Source: Streptomyces luteogriseus
GTDB taxonomy: Bacteria > Actinomycetota > Actinomycetes > Streptomycetales > Streptomycetaceae
Assembly (NCBI RefSeq): GCF_014205055.1
Contig: NZ_JACHMS010000001.1
Coordinates: forward strand, 6,262,001 to 6,326,000
Direction: 5' to 3'
Length of the DNA: 64,000 nt
The translations under genes and the position numbers were made by a program. The notes beneath the pieces were generated by a model. The model was not told where the DNA came from and did no database searches. It saw only the letters and a list, made by a program, of their open reading frames with translations. Each line of letters opens with the position of its first letter. The first letter of the stretch is position 1. Shown piece after piece: positions 1 through 8,648 of the stretch.

Positions 1-2593
1 CCCGGTCTCCCTGCGCGTCGCCTACCGGCGCTGCCTGCTGTCCATCGCCGCCCGGGACGTCTGCGGCACCACCGGCCTCGCCGAGTCCGCCGCCGAGCTC
101 GCCGACCTCGCCACCGCCACCCTGCGCGCCGCCCTCAAGATCGCCGAGGCGGCCGCGCCCGAGGACGCCGCCCTGTGCCGGCTCGCGGTCATCGCGATGG
201 GCAAGTGCGGCGGCCACGAACTCAACTACGTCTCCGACGTGGACGTCATCTTCGTCGGCGAGGCCGCCGAGGGGACCGACGAGACCCTGGCCGTACGGGC
301 CGCCACCCGGCTCGCCTCGCACATGATGCGGATCTGCTCCGAGACGACGGTCGAGGGCTCCATCTGGCCCGTCGACGCCAACCTCCGCCCCGAGGGCCGC
401 AACGGCCCGCTCGTGCGGACCCTCTCCAGCCACCTCGCCTACTACCAGCGCTGGGCCAAGACCTGGGAGTTCCAGGCGCTGCTCAAGGCCCGCCCGGTGG
501 CCGGCGACCTCGACCTCGGCGCCGAGTACGTGGCCGCCGTCCAGCCCCTGGTGTGGAAGGCCGCCGAACGCGAGAACTTCGTTCCCGACGTGCAGAAGAT
601 GCGCCGCCGGGTCGTGGAGAACATCCCCGTCGCCGAGGTCGACCGCCAGCTGAAGCTCGGCCCCGGCGGCCTGCGGGACGTCGAGTTCGCCGTGCAGCTG
701 CTCCAGCTGGTGCACGGCCGGGCCGACACCTCCCTGCGCAGCGGCACGACCCTGGACGCGCTCAAGGCCCTCGCCGCCGGCGGCTACGTCGGCCGGGCCG
801 ACGCGGCCCAGCTGGACGAGGCCTACCGCTTCCTGCGCTCCATGGAGCACCGCATCCAGCTGTTCCGGCTGCGGCGCACCCACCTCGTCCCCGAGGACGA
901 GGCCGAGCTGCGCCGTATCGGCCGCTCCCTCGGTCTGCGCGCGGACCCGGTCGCCGACCTGCACCGCGAGTGGCGGCGGCACGCGGGGGTCGTACGCCGG
1001 CTGCACGAGAAGCTCTTCTACCGGCCGCTGCTCGACGCCGTCGCCCAGCTCGCCACCGGCGAGGCCCGGCTCAGCACCGAGGCGGCCCGGGAGCGCATGG
1101 TCGCCCTCGGCTACGCCGACCCGGCATCCGCCCTGCGCCACCTGGAGGCGCTGGCCTCCGGCGTCACCCGCAAGGCCGCCATCCAGCGCACCCTGCTGCC
1201 CGTGCTGCTCGGCTGGTTCGCCGACTCGGCAGACCCGGACGCGGGCCTGCTCAACTTCCGCAAGGTCTCCGACGCGCTCGGCAAGACGCCCTGGTACCTG
1301 CGGCTGCTGCGGGACGAGGGCGCCGCCGCGCAGAACCTCGCCCGCGTGCTGTCCGCCGGCCGGCTCGCGCCCGACCTGCTCATGCGCGCCCCGGAGGCGG
1401 TGGCGCTGCTCGGCGACGGGGACGGCGGCGGCCTGGAGCCACGTCCGCGCGCCCACCTGGAGCAGGAGATACACGCCGCGGTGAAACGCGCCGACGACGC
1501 CGCCCAGGCGGTCACGGCCGCCCGCGGGGTGCGCCGCCGCGAGCTGTTCCGCACGGCCGCCGCCGACATCGTCGGCTCCTACGGCACCGAGGAGCAGCCC
1601 GCCGAGGCCGACCAGGGCGCCCTGGTGGACCGGGTCGGCGGCGCGGTGTCGGATCTGACCGCAGCCACCCTCGCCGGCACGCTCCGCGCTGTCGTGCGGG
1701 ACGGCTGGGGCGACGAGCTGCCCACCCGGTTCGCGGTCATCGGCATGGGCCGGTTCGGCGGCCACGAGCTGGGCTACGGCTCCGACGCGGACGTGCTGTT
1801 CGTGCACGAACCGCGTGACGGCGTCGACGAGCGGGAGGCCTCGCAGGCGGCGAACAAGGTCGTCTCCGAGATGCGCCGCCTGCTGCAGATCCCCAGCGCC
1901 GACCCGCCCCTGCTCATCGACGCCGACCTGCGCCCCGAGGGCAAGTCGGGGCCGATGGTCCGCACCCTCACGTCGTACGCGGCGTACTACCGCCGGTGGG
2001 CCCTGACGTGGGAGTCGCACGCGCTGCTGCGGGCCGAGCCCGTCGCCGGCGACGAGGACCTGGGCCGCCGCTTCATCGAGCTGATCGACCCGCTGCGCTA
2101 CCCGGCGGACGGGCTCGCCGACGAGGCGGTACGCGAGATCCGGCGGCTGAAGGCCCGCATGGAGTCCGAGCGGCTGCCGCGCGGCGCCGACCCCAAGCTG
2201 CACGCCAAGCTCGGGCCGGGCGGCCTGTCCGACGTGGAGTGGACCGTGCAGCTCATGCAGCTGCGGCACGGTGCGTCGGAGCCGGGCCTGCGCACCACCC
2301 GCACCCGCGAGGCCCTGGCCGCGGCCCGGGCGGCCGGGCTCATCACGGCGGAGGACGCGGCGACCCTCGACGAGGCCTGGGTCCTCGCGACCCGCGTGCG
2401 CAACGCGGTGATGCTGGTCCGCGGCCGGGCCGGCGACACGTTCCCGACGGAGCCCCGGGAACTGGCCGCCGTGGGCAGGTATCTGGGCTACGGCCCCGGC
2501 CACGCGGGCGACATGCTGGACGCGTACCGGCGCACGGCACGCCGGGCGCGCGGTGTGGTGGAGGAACTGTTCTACGGCATCGCCGAGCGCTAG
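1..2593 (+). CDS. glnE: Bifunctional glutamine synthetase adenylyltransferase/deadenylase (5' truncated)
   Basis: Adds or removes AMP on a tyrosine of type I glutamine synthetase (GlnA, also in this window), tuning ammonium assimilation in the cytoplasm. The frame is open from base 2 and gives 863 residues; the start lies outside the window and roughly the first hundred residues of a ~1,000-residue family are missing. Two nucleotidyltransferase domains in tandem are plain: the first carries GGHELNYVSDVDV near visible residues 70-82, the second FGGHELGYGSDADV with the metal-binding Asp pair at visible residues 595 and 597. Each is followed by the DxxLRPEGxxGPxVR signature of the family. The stop overlaps the stop of the convergent PAP2 gene by 4 bp (CTAG). 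Identification is secure. Confidence 0.97.
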   Translation, partial: PVSLRVAYRRCLLSIAARDVCGTTGLAESAAELADLATATLRAALKIAEAAAPEDAALCRLAVIAMGKCGGHELNYVSDVDVIFVGEAAEGTDETLAVRAATRLASHMMRICSETTVEGSIWPVDANLRPEGRNGPLVRTLSSHLAYYQRWAKTWEFQALLKARPVAGDLDLGAEYVAAVQPLVWKAAERENFVPDVQKMRRRVVENIPVAEVDRQLKLGPGGLRDVEFAVQLLQLVHGRADTSLRSGTTLDALKALAAGGYVGRADAAQLDEAYRFLRSMEHRIQLFRLRRTHLVPEDEAELRRIGRSLGLRADPVADLHREWRRHAGVVRRLHEKLFYRPLLDAVAQLATGEARLSTEAARERMVALGYADPASALRHLEALASGVTRKAAIQRTLLPVLLGWFADSADPDAGLLNFRKVSDALGKTPWYLRLLRDEGAAAQNLARVLSAGRLAPDLLMRAPEAVALLGDGDGGGLEPRPRAHLEQEIHAAVKRADDAAQAVTAARGVRRRELFRTAAADIVGSYGTEEQPAEADQGALVDRVGGAVSDLTAATLAGTLRAVVRDGWGDELPTRFAVIGMGRFGGHELGYGSDADVLFVHEPRDGVDEREASQAANKVVSEMRRLLQIPSADPPLLIDADLRPEGKSGPMVRTLTSYAAYYRRWALTWESHALLRAEPVAGDEDLGRRFIELIDPLRYPADGLADEAVREIRRLKARMESERLPRGADPKLHAKLGPGGLSDVEWTVQLMQLRHGASEPGLRTTRTREALAAARAAGLITAEDAATLDEAWVLATRVRNAVMLVRGRAGDTFPTEPRELAAVGRYLGYGPGHAGDMLDAYRRTARRARGVVEELFYGIAER

Positions 2594-3555
2594 GACCTGC
2601 CGGACCACCCATGGGACTTGTCCGGCAACCCATGGGACTTGTCCGGCAATCCCTGGGACCTGTCCGGCACGCTACGTCCTGACGTCCCGGCCGCAGCCCT
2701 CCTGGCCGCAGCCCGGGAGACGCGCGGCCCGCGCGCCGGCACCGTCCGAGGCAGCGTGTACGGCATCCTCCCGTACCAGAGCCGCGCGACCGTGAACCCG
2801 AAGGCCAGGCACAGCATGCCGCCGACCGCGTCCAGCCAGAAGTGGTTGGCCGTGGCGACGATGACCACCAGCGTCAGCGCCGGGTACAGCAGACCCAGCA
2901 CCCGCACCCAGGGGACCGTCGCCAGGGCGGCGATCGTCAGCCCGCACCACAGGGACCAGCCGATGTGCATCGACGGCATCGCGGCGTACTGGTTGGACAT
3001 GTGCTTCAGATCGCCGGACGCCATCGAACCCCAGGTCTGGTGGACCATGACCGTGTCGATGAAGTCGCCGCCGTTCATCAGCCGCGGCGGCGCCAGCGGA
3101 TACAGGTAGTAACCGACCAGGGCGACGGCCGTGGTCGCGAACAGCACAAGGCGGGTCGCCGCGTAACGGCCGGGATGGCGACGGTACAGCCACACCAGGA
3201 CACCCAGCGTGACGATGAAGTGCAGCGTCGCGTAGTAGTAGTTCATCCCGACGATCAGCCAATGCACCGAGTTCACGGCATGGTTGACCGACGCCTCGAC
3301 GGCGATGCCCAGATGATGCTCGACCCGCCAGATCCAGTCGGCGTTGCGCAGCGCCTCGCTCTTCTGCTCGGGCACGGCGTTGCGGACGAGCGAGTACGTC
3401 CAGTAACTCACCGCGATCAGCAGGATCTCGAACCAGAAGCGGGGCCGGCGCGGGGTGCGCAGCCGGCGCAGCGGACCGTGCCCCGAATCGGCCGCAACGG
3501 TCTCCGGGAGGGCCGCTTCCAGGCCCTCCGGCTTCGTTACGGTCGTTTCACCCAT
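2590..3555 (-). CDS. PAP2-family integral membrane phosphatase/transferase
   Basis: A 321-residue membrane protein of the type 2 phosphatidic acid phosphatase superfamily. Motifs visible are AMPSMHIGWSLW (catalytic His of the second PAP2 motif) and NHFWLDAVGG (third motif), separated by hydrophobic helices; about six membrane segments span residues 45-290. The wide spacing resembles the inositol-phosphotransfer/Aur1-like branch, so the substrate is probably a lipid or polyprenyl phosphate, but this cannot be fixed from sequence. The C-terminal tail is odd: it is encoded by a 21-bp tandem repeat (2593-2670), giving repeated LPDKSHG heptads right at the stop, which overlaps the glnE stop. The family is well supported, the precise activity is not. 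Confidence 0.85.
   Translation of the reverse strand: MGETTVTKPEGLEAALPETVAADSGHGPLRRLRTPRRPRFWFEILLIAVSYWTYSLVRNAVPEQKSEALRNADWIWRVEHHLGIAVEASVNHAVNSVHWLIVGMNYYYATLHFIVTLGVLVWLYRRHPGRYAATRLVLFATTAVALVGYYLYPLAPPRLMNGGDFIDTVMVHQTWGSMASGDLKHMSNQYAAMPSMHIGWSLWCGLTIAALATVPWVRVLGLLYPALTLVVIVATANHFWLDAVGGMLCLAFGFTVARLWYGRMPYTLPRTVPARGPRVSRAAARRAAAGTSGRSVPDRSQGLPDKSHGLPDKSHGWSGRS
2593..2670. repeat. 21-bp tandem repeat across the convergent gene ends
   Basis: Two identical 21-bp units (2608-2628 and 2629-2649, reading CCCATGGGACTTGTCCGGCA plus one A), a diverged third unit (2650-2670) and a partial unit before them (2593-2607). The period is a multiple of three, so the PAP2 frame stays open and gains repeated heptapeptides at its C-terminus. 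There is no room for a separate terminator between glnE and the PAP2 gene. Confidence 0.9.
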
Positions 3556-3648
3556 AGGCGCAAAGTCTGCCAGAAAAGGACTTCCCCACCGATCATCCCG
3601 CGGCCCCGCACGAGCCGCATGTTCTGCGGCGAAATCAGGCCGAAGGCC

Positions 3649-4683
3649 TCAGGAGCGACCGCGTTCCCCCGGAGCCGACGCGGTCGAACCGCGCACCACC
3701 AGCTCCGGCATGAACACGAACTCGCTGTGGGGCGCGGGCGTCCCGCCGATCTCCTCCAGCAGCGTGCGCACGGCCGCCTGCCCCATCGCCGGGACCGGCT
3801 TGCGGATCGTGGTCAGCGGCGGGTCGGTGAAAGCGATCAGCGGGGAGTCGTCGAAGCCGACCACGGAGATGTCCTTCGGCACCTCCAGACCGAGCTGCCG
3901 GGCCGCCCGGATCGCACCCAGCGCCATCATGTCGCTGGCGCACACCACGGCCGTGCAGTTCCGCTCGATCAACGCGACGGCCGCCGCCTGACCACCCTCA
4001 AGGGTGTACAGGGAGTGCTGCACCAGCTCCGACTCGACGGTCGCGGCATCGAGGCCCAACCGGTCCTGCACCGCGCGCACGAACCCCTCGATCTTGCGCT
4101 GCACCGGCACGAACCGCTTGGGTCCGAGGGCCAGGCCGATCCGGGTGTGCCCCAGGGACGCCAGGTGCGTGACCGCCAGGCTCATCGCCGCGCGGTCGTC
4201 CGGGGAGATGAACGGCGCCTGCACCTTCGGCGAGAAGCCGTCGACCAGTACGTAGGGCACGCCCTGGGCGCGCAGCCGGTCGTAGCGCTGCATGTCGGCG
4301 GTGGTGTCCGCGTGCAGGCCGGAGACGTAGATGATGCCGGCGACCCCGCGATCCACGAGCATCTCCGTGAGCTCGTCCTCGGTCGAGCCGCCCGGCGTCT
4401 GGGTGGCCAGCACCGGCGTGTAGCCCTGCCGCGTCAGCGCCTGGCCGATGACCTGCGCCAGGGCCGGGAAGATCGGGTTCTCCAGCTCCGGGGTGATCAG
4501 CCCGACCAGCCCCTCGCTGCGCTGGCGCAGGCGCACCGGGCGTTCGTAGCCCAGCACGTCGAGAGCGGCCAGCACGGACTGGCGGGTGGTGGCGGCGACG
4601 CCCGGCTTCCCGTTGAGGACCCGGCTGACGGTCGCTTCGCTCACCCCCGCCTGCAAAGCGATGTCGGCAAGCCGTGTGGTCAC
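3649..4683 (-). CDS. malR: LacI-family maltose operon repressor MalR
   Basis: Transcriptional repressor with an N-terminal LacI helix-turn-helix (TTRLADIALQAGVSEATVSR, ending in a VLNGKPG hinge approach) and a periplasmic-binding-protein-like effector domain from about residue 60 to the end (344 aa). It is divergent from malEFG, the classic Streptomyces arrangement in which MalR represses the maltodextrin genes until inducer is present. I chose the GTG at 4683 because LacI proteins start within a few residues of the HTH. An upstream in-frame ATG at 4776 has a better ribosome site (GAGGGA), but the 31 codons it would add have weak GC3 bias. The start is therefore uncertain; the identity is not. 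Confidence 0.92.
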   Translation of the reverse strand: MTTRLADIALQAGVSEATVSRVLNGKPGVAATTRQSVLAALDVLGYERPVRLRQRSEGLVGLITPELENPIFPALAQVIGQALTRQGYTPVLATQTPGGSTEDELTEMLVDRGVAGIIYVSGLHADTTADMQRYDRLRAQGVPYVLVDGFSPKVQAPFISPDDRAAMSLAVTHLASLGHTRIGLALGPKRFVPVQRKIEGFVRAVQDRLGLDAATVESELVQHSLYTLEGGQAAAVALIERNCTAVVCASDMMALGAIRAARQLGLEVPKDISVVGFDDSPLIAFTDPPLTTIRKPVPAMGQAAVRTLLEEIGGTPAPHSEFVFMPELVVRGSTASAPGERGRS

Positions 4684-5085
4684 AGCACTGGACTGTAGCG
4701 GCCGGGGTTCTCCTTGCACACCGACGGGACGCCTGATGCGCGCCGTCGCACGGCCCGCTGTGGGTGGCTTGGTCATCGCGGTCCCTCGAAACTCGTGGTC
4801 GGCGTCCGATCCGCAACGGATGATTCCCCCGGCGGACGCGGATGGCAAGTGCTTGCAGAGTCTTGCACAGCTGTCCGACTCCCCGCCGAACAGCTGGAAA
4901 TGCGGGCTGCGGGGCGGTGCGTCCGAGCCCGGGGAGAGGTTACGGCGGGATAACCATCCGCACCCCTTGCAACTTTTTGCTGCAAGGTCTTTCGCAAGTC
5001 CTTCCAGCGCGGCTAATCTCACCGACGCCCGGCCGCCAACGGCGCAGTCGGCAGCACAACGGGCTTTCACCCTCAAGGAGAACTC
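4684..5085. promoter_or_regulatory. malR-malE divergent control region with CTTGCA operators
   Basis: A 400-bp spacer between divergent genes. CTTGCA half-sites occur at 4852-4857 and 4862-4867 (10 bp, one helical turn, apart), with GCAAG-TG-CTTGC as an inverted pair at 4845-4856. A larger inverted repeat has CCTTGCA at 4965-4971 and TGCAAGG at 4981-4987. A possible malE promoter lies just downstream: TTCGCA at 4991-4996, 17 bp, TAATCT at 5014-5019. The CTTGCA motif fits what is described for MalR/Reg1 targets in Streptomyces; the promoter call is inference. Confidence 0.65.
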
Positions 5086-6354
5086 ATGCGGCGTGGCATA
5101 GCGGCCACCGCGCTGGTGGCGTCCCTCGCCCTGGCGGCGACGGCCTGCGGCGGTAGCGACAGTGGCGACGAGGCCGACGGCCCGGTCACCATCACCTGGT
5201 GGGACACCTCCAACGCCACCAACGAGGCGCCGACGTACCAGGCCCTGGTGAAGCAGTTCGAGGCTGCCAACAAGGACATCAAGGTCAAGTACGTCAACGT
5301 CCCCTTCGACCAGGCGCAGAACAAGTTCGACACCGCCGCCGGTTCCAAGGGTGCCCCGGACGTGCTGCGTTCCGAGGTCGGCTGGACCCCCGCCTTCGCG
5401 AAGAAGGGCTTCTTCGCGCCGCTGGACGGCACCGAGGCCCTCAAGGACCAGGACAAGTTCCAGCCCAGCCTGATCGAGCAGGCCAAGTACGAGGGCAAGA
5501 CCTACGGCGTCCCGTTCACCACGGACACCCTCGCCCTCGTCTACAACAAGGCCCTGTTCGAGAAGGCCGGCGTCGAGGCCCCCAAGACCTGGAGCGACCT
5601 GAAGAAGGCCGCCGCCACGATCAAGGGCAAGACCGGCGTCGACGGCTACTGGGGCTCCACCCAGGCCTACTACGCCCAGTCCTTCCTCTACGGCGAGGGC
5701 ACCGACACCGTCGACGCCGACGCCAAGAAGATCACCGTCACCTCGCCCGAGGCCAAGAAGGCCTACGGCACCTGGCAGGGTCTCTTCTCCGGCAAGGGCC
5801 TGCACAAGGCCGACACCACCGCCGACGCCTACGCCCACATCCAGGAGGCGTTCGTCAGCGGCAAGGTCGCCTCGATCGTCCAGGGCCCGTGGGAGATCAC
5901 GAACTTCTACAAGGGCTCGGCCTTCAAGGACAAGAACAACCTCGGCATCGCCACCGTCCCGGCCGGCTCGGCCGGCAAGGCGGGCGCCCCGACCGGCGGC
6001 CACAACCTGTCCGTCTACGCCGGCTCCGACGAGGCCCACCAGAAGGCCTCGATGAAGTTCGTGAACTTCATGACCTCGGCGAAGGCCCAGGAGACCATCG
6101 CGCTGAAGAACTCCACGCTCCCCACGCGCGACGACGCCTACACCGACAAGGTCAAGGCCGACCCCGGCATCGCCGGCTACCAGGGCGTGCTCTCCAGCGC
6201 CCAGCCGCGCCCGGCGCTGCCCGAGTACAGCTCCCTGTGGGGTCCGCTCGACGACGAGCTGATCAAGATCGCCGGTGGCAAGGAGTCGCTGGACAAGGGC
6301 CTCGGCAACGCCGAGACCGCCATCGCCAAGCTGGTGCCCGACTTCTCCAAGTGA
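5086..6354 (+). CDS. malE: Maltose/maltodextrin ABC transporter substrate-binding lipoprotein
   Basis: Solute-binding protein (422 aa) that captures maltose and maltodextrins outside the membrane and delivers them to MalFG. The N-terminus is a lipoprotein signal ending in LAATAC, so Cys21 would be lipidated. Family 1 binding-protein features follow (VTITWWDT opening strand, GVPFTTDTLALVYN hinge segment, GPWEITNFYKG). It is preceded by AAGGAG five bases before the ATG. As first gene of malEFG it is separated from malF by 171 bp containing two strong hairpins. Maltodextrin specificity rests on the malR/malFG/aglA context. Confidence 0.93.
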   Translation: MRRGIAATALVASLALAATACGGSDSGDEADGPVTITWWDTSNATNEAPTYQALVKQFEAANKDIKVKYVNVPFDQAQNKFDTAAGSKGAPDVLRSEVGWTPAFAKKGFFAPLDGTEALKDQDKFQPSLIEQAKYEGKTYGVPFTTDTLALVYNKALFEKAGVEAPKTWSDLKKAAATIKGKTGVDGYWGSTQAYYAQSFLYGEGTDTVDADAKKITVTSPEAKKAYGTWQGLFSGKGLHKADTTADAYAHIQEAFVSGKVASIVQGPWEITNFYKGSAFKDKNNLGIATVPAGSAGKAGAPTGGHNLSVYAGSDEAHQKASMKFVNFMTSAKAQETIALKNSTLPTRDDAYTDKVKADPGIAGYQGVLSSAQPRPALPEYSSLWGPLDDELIKIAGGKESLDKGLGNAETAIAKLVPDFSK

Positions 6355-6360
6355 CCGCCG

Positions 6361-6410
6361 GGTGGCCGCCGGATCCCTGCCATGGGGGGGGAGGGGATCC
6401 GGCGGCCACC
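6361..6410 (+). terminator. malE-malF intergenic hairpin 1
   Basis: Perfect 17-bp arms, 6361-6377 and 6394-6410 (GGTGGCCGCCGGATCCC and its complement), with a 16-nt loop, starting 6 nt after the malE stop. There is no T-run. It may act as an attenuator or as a 3' stabiliser that leaves more malE than malFG message. Confidence 0.8.
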
Positions 6411-6440
6411 GGCCCGCGTCTGCCGCCCGGCAGCCTCCCC

Positions 6441-6492
6441 AGGGGGCTCCCGATGGATCTCCGCGGCGTCGGAAATCCATCAGAAGCCCCCT
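6441..6492 (+). promoter_or_regulatory. malE-malF intergenic hairpin 2
   Basis: A two-part stem: AGGGGGCT (6441-6448) pairs with AGCCCCCT (6485-6492) and, inside it, GATGGAT (6452-6458) pairs with ATCCATC (6475-6481). It sits 33 bp before the malF start and so could affect processing or translation of malF. Confidence 0.65.
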
Positions 6493-6525
6493 TGACCTCC
6501 TTGAACCTCCAGAAGGTGTCGAACC

Positions 6526-7530
6526 ATGACAGTCGCCATCGACCGAGCGACCGGCAAGCGGCGCGGTGAGCGGGAACCGCGACCCGGGCCGGCCCAGCGG
6601 CTGAAGAACGGCTTCCACAAGCACTGGTACGCCTACGCGATGGTCGCCCCGGTGGCCGTCGTGCTCGGCGTCCTCGTGGTGTACCCGCTGGTGTACGGCC
6701 TGTACCTCACCCTCACCGACGCCACCAGCCTCAACACCGCCCGTACGATCGGTGTCAACCACATCGACGCCACGTACAAGTTCATCGGCCTGGACAACTA
6801 CGCCGACATCCTCTGGGGGCCGACGGCGTACGACCGCTTCTGGTCGCACTTCCTGTGGACGGGTTTCTGGACGGCGGCCTGTGTCGCCCTGCACTACGGC
6901 ATCGGTCTCGGCCTCGCCCTGCTGCTCAACCAGAAGCTGCGCGGCCGCACGCTCTACCGGATGCTCCTCGTCCTGCCCTGGGCGGTGCCGACCTTCGTCA
7001 CCGTCTTCGGCTGGCGGTTCATGCTCGCGGACGGCGGCGTCATCAACACCGCCCTGGAGGGCCTGGGTCTGCCGACGCCGCTGTGGCTGGAGGACACCTT
7101 CTGGCAGCGGTTCGCCGCGATCATGGTCAACACCTGGTGCGGCGTGCCGTTCATGATGGTCTCGCTCCTCGGCGGACTTCAGTCGATCGACGCGAGCCTG
7201 TACGAGGCCTCCGAGATGGACGGCGCCAACGCATGGCAGCGGTTCCGCTACGTCACCCTGCCCGGTCTGAGGTCCGTCAGCACGACGGTTGTCCTCCTCG
7301 GTGTCATCTGGACCTTCAACCAGTTCGCCATCATCTTCCTGTTGTTCGGCAACACCGCACCGGACGCCCAGATCCTCGTCACGTGGGCCTACCAACTGGG
7401 CTTCGGGCAGCAGCCGCGCGACTACGCCCAGTCCGCCGCCTACGGAATCCTGCTCCTGTCCATCCTGATCGTCTTCACCTCCTTCTACCGCCGCTGGCTG
7501 AACCGCAACGAGCAGCAGCTCGCGATCTGA
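6526..7530 (+). CDS. malF: Maltodextrin ABC transporter permease MalF
   Basis: Inner-membrane permease of the carbohydrate uptake (CUT1) family, 334 aa, with about six transmembrane helices after a ~35-residue basic cytoplasmic N-terminus. The cytoplasmic EAA loop that docks the ATPase is present as EASEMDGANAWQRFRYVTLP. It pairs with MalG, whose start lies 15 bp downstream, in one transcript with malE. No ATP-binding subunit gene is nearby; in Streptomyces this class of importer is energised by the shared ATPase MsiK encoded elsewhere. Confidence 0.95.
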   Translation: MTVAIDRATGKRRGEREPRPGPAQRLKNGFHKHWYAYAMVAPVAVVLGVLVVYPLVYGLYLTLTDATSLNTARTIGVNHIDATYKFIGLDNYADILWGPTAYDRFWSHFLWTGFWTAACVALHYGIGLGLALLLNQKLRGRTLYRMLLVLPWAVPTFVTVFGWRFMLADGGVINTALEGLGLPTPLWLEDTFWQRFAAIMVNTWCGVPFMMVSLLGGLQSIDASLYEASEMDGANAWQRFRYVTLPGLRSVSTTVVLLGVIWTFNQFAIIFLLFGNTAPDAQILVTWAYQLGFGQQPRDYAQSAAYGILLLSILIVFTSFYRRWLNRNEQQLAI

Positions 7531-7544
7531 GGCAGGAGTTCCCC

Positions 7545-8453
7545 ATGAGTACGACCACCGTCGAGAGCTCCGCACCGGCCGGCGAGCGGCGCCCTGTGAC
7601 CGCCCCCGGCAAGGTCCGCGGCCGGAACGAACGCAGCCGCGGCGCCTCCCTCGCCTCGCACGCCGTGCTGATCGTCGCCAGCCTGACCGCGCTCTTCCCG
7701 GTCGCCTGGCTGGTCTTCCTGTCCCTCGGCCCGGACAAGGACGACTACCTCCACCCCGGGCGCATCTGGGGCAAGCTGTCGCTCGAGAACTACGCCTACG
7801 TCCTGCAGGACACCGGCTTCTTCGACTGGCTGAAGAGCACGCTGGTCGTGGTGCTGGGCACGACGCTCATCGGCGTCGTCGTCGCCGCGTCCACCGGCTA
7901 CGCCGTCTCCCGCATGCGGTTCCCCGGCTACCGGAAGCTGATGTGGGTGCTGCTGGTCACCCAGATGTTCCCGATCGCGGTACTGATCGTGCCGATGTAC
8001 CAGATCCTCTCGGATCTCCAGCTCATCGACAGCTACCTTGGTCTCATCCTGGTCAACTGCACCACGATCGTGCCGTACTGCGCCTGGCTGATGAAGGGCT
8101 ATTTCGACACCATCCCGTTCGAGATCGACGAGGCCGGGCGCGTCGACGGGCTGACCCCCTTCGGCACGTTCGCGCGGCTCATCCTGCCGCTCGCCAAGCC
8201 GGGCCTCGCGGTCGCGGCGTTCTACAGCTTCCTCACCGCCTTCGGTGAGGTCGCGTTCGCCTCGACGTTCATGCTGAGCGACGACAAGTACACGTTCGCC
8301 GTCGGTCTGCAGACGTTCGTCAGCGAACACGACGCGCAGCGCAACCTGATGGCCGCGACCGCTGTGTTGATCGCGATACCGGCCGCCCTGTTCTTCTACC
8401 TCGTGCAGAAGAACCTGGTGACCGGGCTGACGGCCGGTGGCACCAAGGGGTGA
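7545..8453 (+). CDS. malG: Maltodextrin ABC transporter permease MalG
   Basis: Second permease of the CUT1 importer, 302 aa, with six predicted membrane helices and the EAA motif DEAGRVDGLTPFGTFARLIL. The ATG at 7545 follows GGCAGGAG with good spacing and sits 14 bp after the malF stop; the open frame extends far upstream only as a shadow of malF. Together with MalE and MalF it imports maltodextrins made by the two secreted glycosidases encoded downstream. Confidence 0.95.
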   Translation: MSTTTVESSAPAGERRPVTAPGKVRGRNERSRGASLASHAVLIVASLTALFPVAWLVFLSLGPDKDDYLHPGRIWGKLSLENYAYVLQDTGFFDWLKSTLVVVLGTTLIGVVVAASTGYAVSRMRFPGYRKLMWVLLVTQMFPIAVLIVPMYQILSDLQLIDSYLGLILVNCTTIVPYCAWLMKGYFDTIPFEIDEAGRVDGLTPFGTFARLILPLAKPGLAVAAFYSFLTAFGEVAFASTFMLSDDKYTFAVGLQTFVSEHDAQRNLMAATAVLIAIPAALFFYLVQKNLVTGLTAGGTKG

Positions 8454-8484
8454 CCCCTGCGAGTCGACCGTCCGCGGCTCACAC

Positions 8485-8518
8485 CGTGGCCGGTCGCGCA
8501 GTTCCCCGCGCCCCTTCG
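8485..8518 (+). repeat. Dispersed intergenic repeat, form A
   Basis: GGTCGCGCAGTTCCCCGCGC followed by CCCTT. Close copies lie at 57323-57352 and, inverted, at 60916-60942. This form is scattered through intergenic DNA of Streptomyces chromosomes. Here it lies between malG and aglA. Confidence 0.75.
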
Positions 8519-8648
8519 TGCGCTGCCGAACCGTCCCCCAGAAGCCCGAGGTGGCCGCGGTGCCCATCCGACCCCGCTGTGCCGCGGCCGCCTCGTCTCC
8601 CCACCCACGCCTTCCATGACCGACCTCCTGTTACGCATCAAGGACGAC

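Noticed and set aside
3649..7575. 1,308-codon open frame on the minus strand
   Set aside because: Only its 3' end (malR) is coding; the rest is an antisense shadow of malE and malF caused by high GC3.
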